Assembly (NCBI GenBank): GCA_036346395.1 | Contig: CM070599.1 | Location: 7,927,232-7,991,231, forward strand | Source: Hsuehochloa calcarea | Lineage: Eukaryota > Streptophyta > Magnoliopsida > Poales > Poaceae | Length of the DNA: 64,000 nucleotides | Reading direction: 5' to 3' | Shown here: positions 1 through 10,799 of the stretch, one piece after another | How the letters are laid out: the number at the start of each line of letters is the position of its first letter | How positions within the stretch are numbered: position 1 is the stretch's first letter | Translations under genes and position numbers: made by a program | The notes under the pieces: generated by a model | Told to the model about the DNA's origin: nothing | What the model saw: only the letters and a program-made list of their open reading frames with translations | Databases searched by the model: none

Positions 1-593
1 TCACTAAGGTAAGAGGTGGATGGGAAGCAGACACCATCTTACCATGTCTACAGGGCGAGCACACAAGATCTCTAACAGCCTTCAGCATAGGCAAACCTCT
101 AATCAAATCCTTGCAACTGACTCTAGACAGATGATCAAAGCCTATATACCCAAGTCTACGATGCCACAAAACAAGATCATGAGAATCAGAGACTACAAGA
201 CATCTAGGACTGGAAGCTGAAGAAATACTGAAATTTGCACAAAAGATCTTCTCAAACCTGGAGATCTCAAAGACAAGCTCACCCGAGGAATCTAGAACTC
301 TACACTCACCACATTTAAACCTCACTTCTAGACCCTCATCAAAAAGCTGAGAAACAGATAGAAGATTATACCTCAGCTTGCTTACCAAAGCGACGTCTTT
401 AAGCATGAACTTGTTGTTGACGCACACAGTGCCCTTTGCAGTCACAGTCCCGGTAGAAGTATCCCCAAATGTAATCAATTCATTGTCGGATGCACGTGTG
501 AGGGAGGAGAACCATCTAGAATCTCCGGTCATATGTCGAGAACACACGGAGTCAACAAGCCATATGTCCTCCTTCCTCGCACGACGGACCTAA
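1..593 (-). pseudogene. Copia A protease and GAG-pre-integrase fragment
   Basis: Translating the minus strand from about 593 downward gives a retroviral-type aspartic protease start, WLVDSVCSRHMTGD, followed by LITFGD, NNKFMLKDVAL and RYNLLSVSQL. Next come a CRVLDSSGELVFEI segment and the GAG-pre-integrase histidine/cysteine motif LWHRRLGYIGFDHL. The catalytic triplet, usually D-S/T-G in Copia proteases, reads D-S-V here, which would probably be inactive. No in-frame stop is seen between the protease and pre-integrase parts. The left edge of the window cuts the protein before the integrase core. Family assignment is secure; activity is doubtful. Confidence 0.8.
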
Positions 594-655
594 AAAGCAC
601 AAGTAGAAAATATCTGTACCTCAGTACTGGGGTTAGTGATAAAAGATCTAGAAAT

Positions 656-1333
656 TCAGTACTGAGATGCACGATGCCTGGGAACAATAGTAGAAGCAGC
701 AGAAAAATGATCAGGAACAAAATCATAAGAATGTACACGAGAACCACCTAGACCTCTCCGAAACGATCTACCTAAAGATCGATACTCCCCCTGTCTAGAT
801 GCTACCTGTGGTTTCTCCTCACGATATCCTAAACCAGAATGCTGCCTAGACCCACCAAAAGAGTCAACGAAGTTCTCTACAAACCTAGGCCTATATGTAG
901 TACGGAAAACAGGCTGCCTGGCTCTAGAGACTACAGCAGGTGAAGGGACTCCTCTAATGGTTCTCAAAGTGCTCATTCTCTCTTTTCTCTCAATCTTTGC
1001 TCTCCGGAAGCAGAACTCACCAGTATGACCATCTTTCTTGCAAAAAGTGCAATGATACTTGACCTTTTGAGGGGTCTGTACTGATGAAACAGAAGCACCT
1101 TTCTTGCTAGAAGTGGTTTGGGCAAAACCCGCAGATCTAAAGACAACCTTAGATGGCTTAGGGGGTTCTACCTCAAATAGGCCATTCTCAATAACTCTTG
1201 CAACCTTAGGTGGGTGGTTCTTGGAATACTCTAGGGAACTAAAACCTAGGCCACTATTCTTCTTACTCACTTTAGATTGGTCAAGAATCATGTTGAGTTT
1301 CTTTTTCCCACCAGTAAACCTCTCAAGAGTCAC
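656..1333 (-). pseudogene. Copia A gag C-terminal part, second zinc knuckle
   Basis: Open frame of 225 codons. It starts with a basic KKKLNMILDQSK segment that recurs in Copia B at about 7010. Residues 95-108 form a CCHC knuckle (C95-x2-C98-x4-H103-x4-C108). The C-terminal half is rich in Arg, Gly and Ser and ends in VPRHRASQY, the same junction that precedes the protease in Copia B and C. It probably binds template RNA in the particle. It is separated from the upstream gag frame by stops near 1334-1384 and from the protease by a stop near 650, so the polyprotein is broken or needs recoding. The codon start is only the first ATG of the open stretch, not a true initiation site. Confidence 0.75.
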
Positions 1334-1384
1334 TTTGAGGTAATCATTTTCTTTGGCTAAATTCTCACATTTAGTGCACCTTTT

Positions 1385-1705
1385 TTACTTGATTGCCTCA
1401 TCATGCTTACTCTTAAAAAGAGCTACTTGTACTTTCAAAGCCTCACAAGACACACAATAGGAATCTCTAATCCTATTCAACTGCTCCTTAAACTTAACTC
1501 TAAAAGTCTCTTGTATCTTGCCAACAATTAATTCAACTTCAGCATGCAAGACACAACTGGAAGAGTCAATAACTTTCTTGGAATCAGTGATAGTCATAGA
1601 TTTTTCAATTTTAGCTTTTTCTTCTAGAGTCTTGTTTAGAGCTTCAATTTCAATTGTGAGCTTAGGACAATTTTCACATGATGCAGCTCTAGAGTACATA
1701 ACCAT
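1385..1705 (-). pseudogene. Copia A gag, coiled-coil linker
   Basis: Open frame of 106 codons between the two zinc-knuckle parts of gag on the same strand. It is rich in Glu, Lys and Leu with heptad-like spacing (for example IEIEALNKTLEEKAKIEKS), so it is probably a coiled coil. Cys pairs such as CENCPK and CVSCEALK recur through this part of gag in all three Copia copies of the window. Known Copia gag proteins of this size often have such a spacer; no enzymatic role is expected. It is broken from its neighbours by single stops. Confidence 0.65.
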
Positions 1706-2833
1706 TTATGTCATCTCTTGCATTTTAATCCTGTTATTCTTACAATGAGAGCAAGTGTGACTAGCATCAAATTTTTGCACTTCTTTCAAGGCGTTATCCA
1801 ATTTTAATTCAAGCAAAGCAAAGTTTGAGCAAGATAAAAGAATAGCAACCAAAGCAGTCACATCAAGAGAAATGGCATCCATGCAAACAGAACTAGACTT
1901 GAGAGATTCTAGTTCATCAAGAGTATCTTTTAATTGATTCAGAATATAGGAATGAGCAGATTTTAAGCTTGTCAATTCATTGAGCAAGCAAGAGCAGGAA
2001 TCACAAACATTATCAGGATTAATGGATTTGAGCCTAACAACTTCTAGGTTCAAGTTATCAATCATAGTGTCCTGTTTCTTAATCATTTTAGATTGCTTAT
2101 GCAGTTTTTGTTCAGCAAGAACCAAAGCCCATTTCATATCAGTAAGCGAAGAGCATACCTCATTGGTATCGCTGAAGGGATCCTCGTCATTGGAGGAGTC
2201 AGTGTCGTGGCTGTTCTTGACCATGAAACACATACCGATGAAGTCATGAGCCTTCTTCTTGCCACGGGAGTCACTCTTATCGTCCTCCGTCTCTGAGTCC
2301 ACATCGCTCATGTTCACAATCTCAAGAGCGGCAAGGACCCAGCTAACAAACTTGCGATAGTTTGTCTTCTTGGGTTTCGCATCCCTCGCTTGAGGATGCC
2401 TTCGTGAATCCTTCTCCTCCTTGCCCTTCAGCTTGGGGCACCTGGAGCGAATGTGGTTTGGCTCACCACATTCAAAGCATGTGATAGGTCCACCTCTCCT
2501 CCTGTTCCTAACCTTGTTGTAAGCTCTCGTGAATTTGGTGGATAGGAGGGCTAAATCATCTTCAGCTAGTTTCTCAAGTTGCTCATCGCTCAAAGAATGC
2601 AAAGCTGATAAAGAAAAATCCGATGAGCTAACATCCAAAGAATCAGAAGAGCTACCCTTAGATTGGTTGACCACTAAAGCCATCGACTCTGCCTTGGGGA
2701 GACGCGAGATAAAATCAATCTCATGCGTCTTCAATCTCGAGTATATCTTATCCATGGTAAGCTCACTCACGACAGTGTTGTCATTTATAGATGTGATTTT
2801 CATCCCCCAGACTTTCACATCAAGAGCACCCAA
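1706..2833 (-). pseudogene. Copia A gag, central part with CCHC knuckle
   Basis: Longest retroelement frame of the left flank, 375 codons. Residues 1-50 are the end of the UBN2-type gag core (TMDKIYSRLKTHEIDF). Residues 119-132 are a classical CCHC knuckle (C119-x2-C122-x4-H127-x4-C132). Residues 180-375 are acidic and then coiled-coil-like, with repeated CDSC, CSCL and CSHC clusters. The upstream gag N-terminus lies at 18386-18120, beyond the nested insertion, and a stop near 2920 separates this frame from the insertion point. The protein would coat genomic RNA in the cytoplasmic particle. Length and order match large Copia gag proteins; the first Met is not a real start. Confidence 0.85.
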
Positions 2834-3466
2834 AAGCTGGCGTGCATTTTCCGACTCAGAAAAAACAAGGTCAACAGCGCGGAGATCATGAAGAATCTTA
2901 GAAAATCTTCCTCACGGCTCATCTAAAAACTCATCAGGTCTTTGCTCGATCTTGGAGTATATTTTCTTGAGTTGGTTCTGTCTCACTTCCTTGATCACAG
3001 TGGAGCCTGTTGGAAATATGCCCTAGTGGCAATCATAGAGATGATGATATTTCATTATGTTCATATTTTTGATAATATGTTATCGTTTTCCCTGAATGAA
3101 TCATTTGTTATAGATCAATAAGTATGTGACTTGTTGGTGGAACTCTTTAACTTATATGATGTCATTCTAAATGTATCCCTGATCGGAGGTCACTGGTCGG
3201 AACACCAGTGACTCTATGAGTAGCACATGTATTGATTGATGACCTAGTTTCACCGGTCATAGATATGGAGATATCGAATCAATAATGTGAACACATGTTA
3301 GAGAACATGGTGTTGGATAGACCCATCATTGAGATACTATTGAGATTGTTATGAATCTTTGTATCATTAGTTGGTCTCAAGTAATGATGATGTATAATCC
3401 TTAGACCTGAGATCAGCATGGTTTCCTATATGTGTAATAGCACTCTTAGGGGTTGCCAAACGCTAC

Positions 3467-5258
3467 TGTGGATTTCATGGGGATATGCTCCAGATCTTAG
3501 GATGATGTGACAATTGGCAATGGCGTTTACGGTTTGTAGTTTCACGTGTTTTCGACAAAGCTACAGGTATTCTGGACAGGGGCGGTCCGACCGGTCTTAG
3601 CACGGCGGTCCGACCGGTCCCAAATCGATCGGACCGGCCATGTGGGGCGGTCGGACCGGCAATGACCAAAGTGGTCAAAACGAGCTGGGCCAAAAATAGG
3701 TGTTGTAGGCAAGTGAGGGGATCCCAATGCACTTGGTCTCATAATTTTTGGAGTCTCCAGTAAGAAGTTCTATTGGTTTAAAGTTTCCAGAAGGTTTCGG
3801 ATTTTGGGAGTTTGAATTTTGGCTAAGTCCCAAGGCGGTCCGACCGCTCACGAGGAGCGGTCCGACCGCCATGGGCGGTCCGGCCGGCTCACTCACTGCG
3901 GTCGGACCGGTTTCTACTTGAATGTCGGCCAACCGTGGCGATGTTGTTTTGTTAGGTCAAAGTCATTGGTATTGTGGCATATGGTTTGCATGATGCATGT
4001 TTTGACTAACATGGGTCAAGTTGTGAAGAACTTGTTCCCGAATTCGTGTTTGCTTATCCGTGGTTGTGCGGTTGCTTGGTGGTCAACGACGGTCAGCGGC
4101 GAGGAGGATCGGGACTAGACTCGAAGAGTTGAGGTCGAGCGATTGGCGATGCGGGTGAGGTCAACGACTCAAGTGTGACACAAGATGGACAATGGTGACC
4201 TATTGGCAAATCCATGACGCATGGTGAAGCGGTTTAGGTCAAAGGTTAAAGACGGCGCTTTGCGGCGTGCGTGTGTGACCCGTTTGTTAGTGGGCCTTAA
4301 CGGAGCCCAATTAAGTCAAACCCTAAGAGTTTTAGGCCTCCACTATAAATAGGAGGAGATGGTGGTGCACCTCTCCTCTCGCCTTTTATGTTTCAAAACC
4401 CTAATTGTCTTTAGGGGAGTTGAGGTGGAGGCTAGGGCTCTTGATGGTTTGTGGTGAATTTCGTGATCTTTGATTGTCTACTGATCCATGATGGTGTGGA
4501 TGTAATCCAGCATCAACCACGAAATCAATCTATGCAAGGTTTGCTTGAGATAAGTCTCTTTTCGTTCTTGCTTTCAATTTCGTGTTTTTAGGGCTTCCTT
4601 TGATCCGCGAGTTTGTGATTGATTCTTTCACGTGGAATAGCTTGCTGTGATATGTGTGAATCCATCTAGCATCATCTTGATCATCAATCTCTCACGAACA
4701 AGCATTAGGATCAAGTTTTCGTTCTTGCCCGGTTCTAGACCTTCTGTTAATCAATTGGCAATTTTTCAAGATCGTTCCAAGAATTATCATAATATTCGAT
4801 TGGAATAGGTTCTTAATAGCATATAGAAGGTGTGTGCAAAGTTTCATAAAGATTGGAGTTGAGAATCAAAAGTTTCACCTAATTGCAACCGTCATCGGTG
4901 ATTTCTTTGTTGCGGATCGGTTCGAGTCGGCCGGTCAGACCGCCTGTCATCACCGGTCAGACCAATTTTGGAGCGGTTCGACCGCCAGCACAACGCCGGT
5001 CAGACCGCCCGGCAATCGGTCCGACCGGTTGGGTACAGCGGTCAGACCGCCCGTGCTGTGAGTCTTTGCAATCTTAGTTGAGTTTGTTATTTTGCTTAGG
5101 GGATTTAATTGGATTCAATACTAGTCTTCCGCTGTACTGGTATATTGATCTTCATAGTTTCATCATAGCTATTGGAGTGAAATTGTGTTGAATTCATTAT
5201 TTGAGAAAAAGTGAGCGTGCTCCTATTCACCCCCTCTAGTCGCCTTTTCGGTCCAACA
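3467..5258 (+). repeat. 5' LTR of Copia B
   Basis: 1792 bp, TGTGGATTTC...GGTCCAACA. It contains two clusters of the palindromic motif CGGTCNGACCG (3584-3660 with 3831-3915, and 4915-5055). A TATA box TATAAAT lies at 4344-4350, followed by an AACCCTAA-rich leader typical of grass Copia R/U5. It is paired with 15104-16920. Confidence 0.93.
4344..4350 (+). promoter_or_regulatory. TATA box of Copia B 5' LTR
   Basis: TATAAAT within the context CTATAAATAGG, about 880 bp into the LTR. The same box is at 15996-16002 in the 3' LTR. Pyrimidine-rich and AAACCCTAAT sequence follows within 60 bp, as expected for a transcription start region. Confidence 0.75.
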
Positions 5259-5260
5259 AG

Positions 5261-5272
5261 TGGTATCAGAGC
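5261..5272 (+). other. Primer-binding site of Copia B (initiator tRNA-Met)
   Basis: TGGTATCAGAGC lies two bases after the 5' LTR end. This is the sequence complementary to the 3' end of plant initiator tRNA-Met used by most Copia elements to prime minus-strand synthesis. Confidence 0.93.
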
Positions 5273-5318
5273 CCGGTTAGTTCAAATCTTGATCTTAACC
5301 GGTCACTGAACTTTGGCG

Positions 5319-5717
5319 ATGGATAAGTTTTCTACTAAACCGCATATCTTCGATGGGCACGACTATGCCTATTGGAAAAATCGTATGCGAGTCTTTCTTG
5401 AGAGCGAGGAACAAGCTATTTGGGATGTTGTTAGAGCCCCGCTTGTTATTCCTGAAATTGCTACACCTGCTTCTGTAATTCTTTTGGCTAACAACAATAA
5501 GGCTAAAAATCTTTTATATGGTGCACTTGGTAGACAAGAATATGATAGAATTTGCAATCTTTCAACTGCGCATGAAATTTGGAACACTCTCGAAACATAT
5601 CATGAGGTTCGTCCCAAATCAAAAAGGTGCGCCAAGCAGTTTACAAGCGTGAATACAATAAATTCGAGATCGTCTGGAGAGAACATCGATGACATTTTCA
5701 TCGCTTTAATAAAGTAA
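5319..5717 (+). pseudogene. Copia B gag, N-terminal UBN2-type core
   Basis: The ATG at 5319, 47 bases after the primer site, starts MDKFSTKPHIFDG, followed by YAYWKNRMRVFLES, ICNLSTAHEIWNTLE and HEVRPKSK. These are the conserved blocks of plant Copia gag (UBN2/DUF4219 type). Copia A has the matching start TDKYSTKPHIFDG on the other strand at 18386. The frame closes after about 133 codons in the middle of the conserved core and continues in another frame from about 5718 (VVDIEYSQSENATHLLAA). The break is therefore a frameshift, not a natural end. The product would assemble the cytoplasmic particle. Confidence 0.85.
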
Positions 5718-7300
5718 TTAATCAAATGAAAGTCGTTGATATTGAATATTCTCAATCTGAAAATGCTACCCATCTCTTGGCTGCAATCAACACCAAGGAG
5801 TGGGAGATGAAGGCTACTGACTATAGAGGAAAATGTTGATCTTTCAAGTCTTACTTTAGAATTGCTTTATAGTAAACTCAAGACTCATGGAATTAAAAGA
5901 GTTGATCATCCCAAGAAAGATAATTTAGCTTTGGTAGCAGATCCTCTCAAAAAGGCTTTTGATGACTCTTTTGAATCTTCTTACGGATTTTCATTTGCTT
6001 GTTTATCGCTATTCATGAAGAGGAGCTTGAAAGTATTCTGAAGCAGAGTTAGCTCTTCTAGCTAAAAAATTCACACGGCCTACAATAATGTGAGAAACAA
6101 AAGAGAGGTGGTCCGGTGACATGCTATGAATGTGGTGAGCTCAATCATATCAGACAAATTGCCCCAAGTGAAAGGTAAGAGCAATTATAAGGAAGGAAAG
6201 CCGACTTGGAAGAAGCCTCCTTTCAACAAATCAAGGTATGAGGCTAATAAGCTTGTGAAGGTGCTCACCGGGTCCTTGCCGCTTTTGAGGATCAATCCTT
6301 GAGCGATGTGGATACCGGGAGTGAGGAGGACAAGGAGGAGGAGATCCTCATGGCAAAAATAAAGGGAAGGCCAAAGACTTCACCGGCATGTGCTTCATGG
6401 TGACACGGACGACATTGATGATAATGAGGTATCTTTTTCTTATGATGAGCTTTACGCTAAATATGATTCTATAGTTGAGCAATTGCTTAGTCAAGATGAA
6501 GCGCTAGAATTTGTCATGACAAAGAATAAGAAATTAGAGTCAAAGATTAACAAACTAAAAGTAGAGCTTAAAATGCTAAGACTCTTGAACACGATGAATG
6601 TTTATCTTGTCATGCTATGCATTCGAAATTACCAAGTTACAATCTGCTCATAATATTTACGTACAACAACTTGAGAATGCTAGATCTGAACTAAATGAAA
6701 TTAAAAGTGCTCCTTGTGAAAAATGTTTAGAATCTAGTAAATTGATTGCTTTTGATGTATTTGATTCTAGCCCTTGCACTTCATGTTTAGAAAAGAACGT
6801 GAAATCAAAGATATCTTAGAAGTCGCTAGAGTCAAATATGCTAAGCTTAAGGACAATATTGAAAATACTACTTGTGCTTCTTGTTCCACTCTTAAGCTTG
6901 AAATTGCTTTGTATAAGGAAAAATCTATGAATAAAACTTGTGATGCTTGTGTTAACTTGAGAAAAGAAAATGCTTACCTTCATGATACATTAGAGAAATT
7001 TTCTAAAGGTAAGAAACAATTAAACATGATTCTTGACAAGTCTAAAACTCCTTATAAGAAGCAAGGTTTAGGATTCAATTCTTTTCAAGACAATTCAAAC
7101 CCAAAAGTCATTCAAGTCTTGGAAAAGGTTTAATTGAATTCAAAACCCAACTCGCAAAAACATCTTTTAAATCTGCGGCTTTGCTCAACCTTGTATTAAT
7201 TCAAATGGTGCTTCTTCTAGTGGTACCAAATACCATTGCACTTATTGCAAGAAAGGTGGGCACTTGATTGAATTCATTGGCGTAGGTTGAAAAATGATAG
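5718..7300 (+). pseudogene. Copia B gag remainder: two zinc knuckles and coiled coil, multiply frameshifted
   Basis: Successive frames carry recognisable gag parts. CYECGELNHIRQ (about 6118-6160) is a CCHC knuckle whose last cysteine is displaced by an indel. An acidic and coiled-coil region at 6390-7133 has the CLESSKL, CASCSTL and CDACVNL pairs also seen in Copia A. The segment KKQLNMILDKSKTPYKK lies near 7010. YHCTYCKKGGHLIEF (about 7228-7275) is the second knuckle with a damaged C-terminal half. At least four frame changes are needed to read through. The order is identical to Copia A, which supports the assignment. Confidence 0.75.
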
Positions 7301-7689
7301 AAAAATTTTGATACAATTTCATTCATGCAACCTAGAGCTTCTATGAGACATGGTAACACCGAAAAGAATAAACACGGATTAGGATTTTTCTCTCATGCAA
7401 ATCATTATGTTTCTAGATATCCTAATTCTAATGTTTATCGATCGGCGGTCCGACCATTGGTGGTCACCGATCGACCGTTTTGGTCGCGATCGATCGCCAA
7501 GACAACGCCGGTCGACCGCCCATGGACGCTTTAAGTCTCATGTTAATTTAAACATTGCTCATAACCGAATGTTAGATGAAATCAAGGATAGTACTTCTGG
7601 TTTGTATACTCCTTGCAGACGTGTGTCTCAGTACTAGATTCCTAAATCTTGTTTATCTAACCCCAGTATTGAGACACATCGTTCTTTTG

Positions 7690-8170
7690 TTCCTTGATTT
7701 TCAGGATTACCGCGGAAAGGGGAAGAACACGTGGTTCGTTGACTCCGGATGCTCACGCCACATGACCGGAAACTCAAAATGGTTCACCTCTTTCACGCGG
7801 GCAACAGGTGGTGACTTCATCACCTTTGGAGATGATACACAAGGGTGAATTGAAGGAACATGATCAATTAGGGTAAACAATAAATTCATTCTAAAGGATG
7901 TCGCTCTTGTGGACAAGCTTAGGTATAATCTCCTTTCCGTATCTCAGCTTCTTGATGATGGCTATGAGACTGTTTTTAAGAAAAATGCTTGTCGTGTGCT
8001 TGATTCTACTGGTGAGCTTGTGTTTGGAATCTCTAGAGTTGGTAGAATTTTTGGAGCTGATTTTTCGAATCTCTTCTTTGGATCTCTTAAATGTTTGCTT
8101 ACATCTTCTTGATTTCGGCTTTGGCATCGACGTTTGGGGCACATTGGTTTTGATCATCGACACGAGTTAG
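7690..8170 (+). pseudogene. Copia B protease and GAG-pre-integrase
   Basis: The frame around 7700-7845 reads WFVDSGCSRHMTG and DFITFGD, the Copia aspartic protease with an intact D-S-G triplet. A frame change follows, and 7909-8112 gives DKLRYNLLSVSQLLDDG and CRVLDSTGELVFGISR. A stop at about 8110 then precedes the histidine-rich LWHRRLGHIGFDH-like block at about 8118-8155, which marks the GAG-pre-integrase domain. Compared with Copia C (62754-63220) it has small indels at several places. The enzyme would cleave the gag-pol polyprotein. Confidence 0.8.
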
Positions 8171-8289
8171 CAACCTTGATCTCATGAGAGGTTTGCCCAA
8201 ACTCAAAGTCGCAAGGATCTTTGTATGTGCGCCAGTAGGCATGGCAAACAAGTTGCCGCCTCACACCTTTCTCGTGACTATGGTTATGG

Positions 8290-8850
8290 TGACGGACCGT
8301 GATGGTTGCTTCATATGGATCTTGTTGGTCTGCTAGAGTCCGATCGATCGGTGGAAAATGGTATATTCTTGTCATAGTCGATGATCTTTCTAGATATACT
8401 TGGGTGTTCTTTCTTACTTCAAAAGATGAAGCTTTTGGTTATTTTCATGATCTTGTTCTTCGTTTGGCTTCGAGCTTCTGGTGCTTTGAGAGCGATTCGC
8501 GATGATAATGGCACGGAGTTCAAAAATGCTTCTTTTGCTTCTTTTTGTCTTTGGCGTGGTATTGAGCATCGCTTCTCCTCTCCACACGTCCCTCAACAAA
8601 ATGGCGTGGTGGAAAGGAAGAATAGGACCTTAGTCGAAATGGCTAGAACGATGCTAGATGAGTATAGCACACCGAGGAGATTTTGGGCGAAGCTATTGCT
8701 CTTGCTTGCCATATTGCAAATCGTGTCTTTTGAGACCTTCTTTAGGCAAGACTCCTTATGAGCTTCGTTTTGGTAGAAAACCCTCTGCTTCGCATTTTGA
8801 GTTTTGGATCAAAATGTTTTATTCTTAAGACAGCAATTTAGATAAATTTG
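8290..8850 (+). pseudogene. Copia B integrase core (rve), frameshifted
   Basis: One frame (8299-8505) gives KWYILVIVDDLSRYTWVFFL, the first-aspartate region. Another (8481-8761) gives AIRDDNGTEFKNASF (second aspartate) and HVPQQNGVVERKNRTL (the glutamate of the D,D-35-E triad). The intact counterpart of the same family is Copia C at 62019-62726, which aligns throughout and shows that the breaks here are short indels. The enzyme would insert the cDNA into nuclear DNA. Confidence 0.85.
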
Positions 8851-9118
8851 AATCAAGAACTTTTGATGGGTTATTTCGGGTTATCTTGCTTATTCGAGGG
8901 TTTTCGGGTTTTAATCTGAGACTAACATTATTCAGAGACTTGTAATGTCACTTTTGATGAGATTAGCCACAGAGCTAGATCTATTGCTCTGAGATGATTT
9001 ACTGGTGACAGAGCATCTTTGTGGAGGAAGATGAGGACGGCTAATATCATTCCTTCATTTGTCGCTCTTGAAGCGCCCATATTGATACAAGAACACCTTT
9101 ACGTCTACTTCACCTTGA

Positions 9119-10190
9119 TTGAGGCTCTGCTGCATCTTCATCATCGCAGATACTGCGGAGGTCGAAGAAACAGTATCTCACCCGGCGCCCACTTCGCATT
9201 CAAAGACAAGATCCACGGAATGTATAATAGGTAATCTACATGAGCGAGTCACTCGCTCTAGGTATAATGATCCAAATCTCTACTCTCATTCAGCTTTTGT
9301 TGCTTCTTTTGAACCCCGCGATATATCACATGCTTTATCTGATTCTAGCTGGGTAAATGCCATGCATGAGGAGTTAGAGAATTTTGAAAGAAACAAAGTT
9401 TGGAACCTAGTAGAACCTCCTAGTGGTCATAATGTTATAGGAACCCGTTGGGTGTTTAAGAATAAACAAGGTGAGGATGGTTACGTGGTTAGAAATAAGG
9501 CCAGATTGGTAGCTCAGGGTTTCAGCCAAGTTGAGGGGTTAGATTTTGATGAGACATTTGCTCCTGTTGCTAGACTAGAAGCCATTCGCATTCTGCTTGC
9601 ATTTGCTGCATCAAAAGGTTTTAAATTATATCAGATGGATGTTAAAAGTGCCTTTTAAATGGTTTCATAGATGAGGAAGTGTATGTTAAGCAACCCCGGT
9701 TTTGAGGATCCTAAATATCCAAATCGTGTTTTCAAGCTATCTAAAGCATTGTATGGTCTTAAACAAGCCCCTAGAGCACGGTATGATAGACTTAAGACCT
9801 TGTTGCTTAAAAATAATTTTGAAATGGGTAAAGTGGATAAAACTCTATTCATTCTTAGGCGTGACAATGACTTCCCGCTTGCTCAAATTTATGTGGATGA
9901 TATTATCTTTGGTGGTTCCTCTAATGCTCTTGTTTCCACTTTTACGACACTATGTCCAGGAATTTGAGATGAGTATGATGGGAGAGCTTAATTACTTTTG
10001 GGACTTCAAATCAAGCAATGCAAGGAAGGAACTTCCATCCATCAGACGAAGTACACTAAAGATCTACTAAAACGCTTCAACATGGGTGACTGCAAGCCAA
10101 TTTTCACTCCCATGGCAACCTCATTGCTTTGGATCCGGATGAGGAAGGAGAAGTCGTGGATCAACGCGAGTACCGCAAAGACATGATCGG
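9119..10190 (+). pseudogene. Copia B reverse transcriptase, two-frame remnant
   Basis: 9119-9658 ends with WVNAMHEELENFERNKVWNL, GTRWVFKNKQ, VRNKARLVAQGFSQ, DETFAPVARLEAIR and YQMDVKSAF, the opening blocks of the Copia RVT_2 domain including the first catalytic aspartate (MDVKSAF). A frame change follows. 9671-9967 continues with FKLSKALYGLKQAPRA and IYVDDIIFGG, the YVDD active site. 9998-10186 holds the following LQIKQCKEG and YTKDLLKRF segments in a third frame. Stops and indels make it non-functional as written. The protein would copy the element RNA into cDNA. Confidence 0.88.
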
Positions 10191-10199
10191 CTCTCTTCA

Positions 10200-10790
10200 T
10201 ATTTGACGGCCTCGAGACCGGACATTCACTTCACGGTATGCCTTTGTGCAAGATTTGAGCGTCTCGAGAACTTCCCATCGCCAAGCCGTTAAGCGCATAT
10301 TCGGTATTTACACTCTACCCTCTTATATGGCATTTGGTATTCTGCTCTTGACTTTGTCCATTAGAGGTTTTTCGATTCGATTTTGCGGTCGTCGGTTAGA
10401 TAGGAAGAGTACCTCGTGCACTGTCACTTCCTAGGCACTTCTCTTGTATCTTGGTCTTCTAGGAAGCGGTCTTACATTGCACAATCCATCTTTGAAGCGG
10501 AGTATGTAGTCACGCTAGTTCTTTGAGCTGATTTTGTGGATGACGTCTACTTTGAAAGATTATGGGTTAAACTTTACTAGTGTTCCTCTTTTCGTGATAA
10601 CATACGCTATAAATATTGCTAAAAACCCGATTGCAACATTCTAGGACTAAGCACATAGACATTCGCTTTCACTTCCTTAAAGATCATGTTGAAAAAGGTG
10701 ATATTGTGATGCACTTCGTGAGAGTCCAAGCTCAATTGGCGGATATTCTTACCAAGCCTTTAGATCAAACCGATTTTCCTCCTTAAGAAG
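10200..10790 (+). pseudogene. Copia B RNase H region, degraded
   Basis: Scattered blocks in changing frames match the Copia RNase H tail: RKSTS followed by LGTSLVSWSSRK (about 10395-10470), IAQSIFEAEYV (about 10475-10510), and near 10735 LADILTKPLD, the usual C-terminal pol signature. Several indels separate them. The frame ends about 30 bases later at GGGGTAATTTATCC, where non-coding sequence begins. Confidence 0.7.
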
Positions 10791-10799
10791 CGAGTTAGG

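Larger units (their letters stand above)
1..3007 (-). mobile_element. Copia retrotransposon A, internal part (gag to GAG-pre-integrase)
   Basis: Minus-strand Ty1/Copia internal region entering from the left window edge. Reading leftwards it gives the middle of gag, a CCHC knuckle, a second CCHC knuckle, protease, and the GAG-pre-integrase motif LWHRRLGYIGFDHL. Integrase onward lies outside the window. The element is broken at 3007 by a solo LTR insertion and resumes at 18091 with the N-terminal gag, the primer-binding site and the start of its 5' LTR. The 5-bp duplication GAGCC (3003-3007 and 18091-18095) proves the two parts were once contiguous. Confidence 0.9.
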
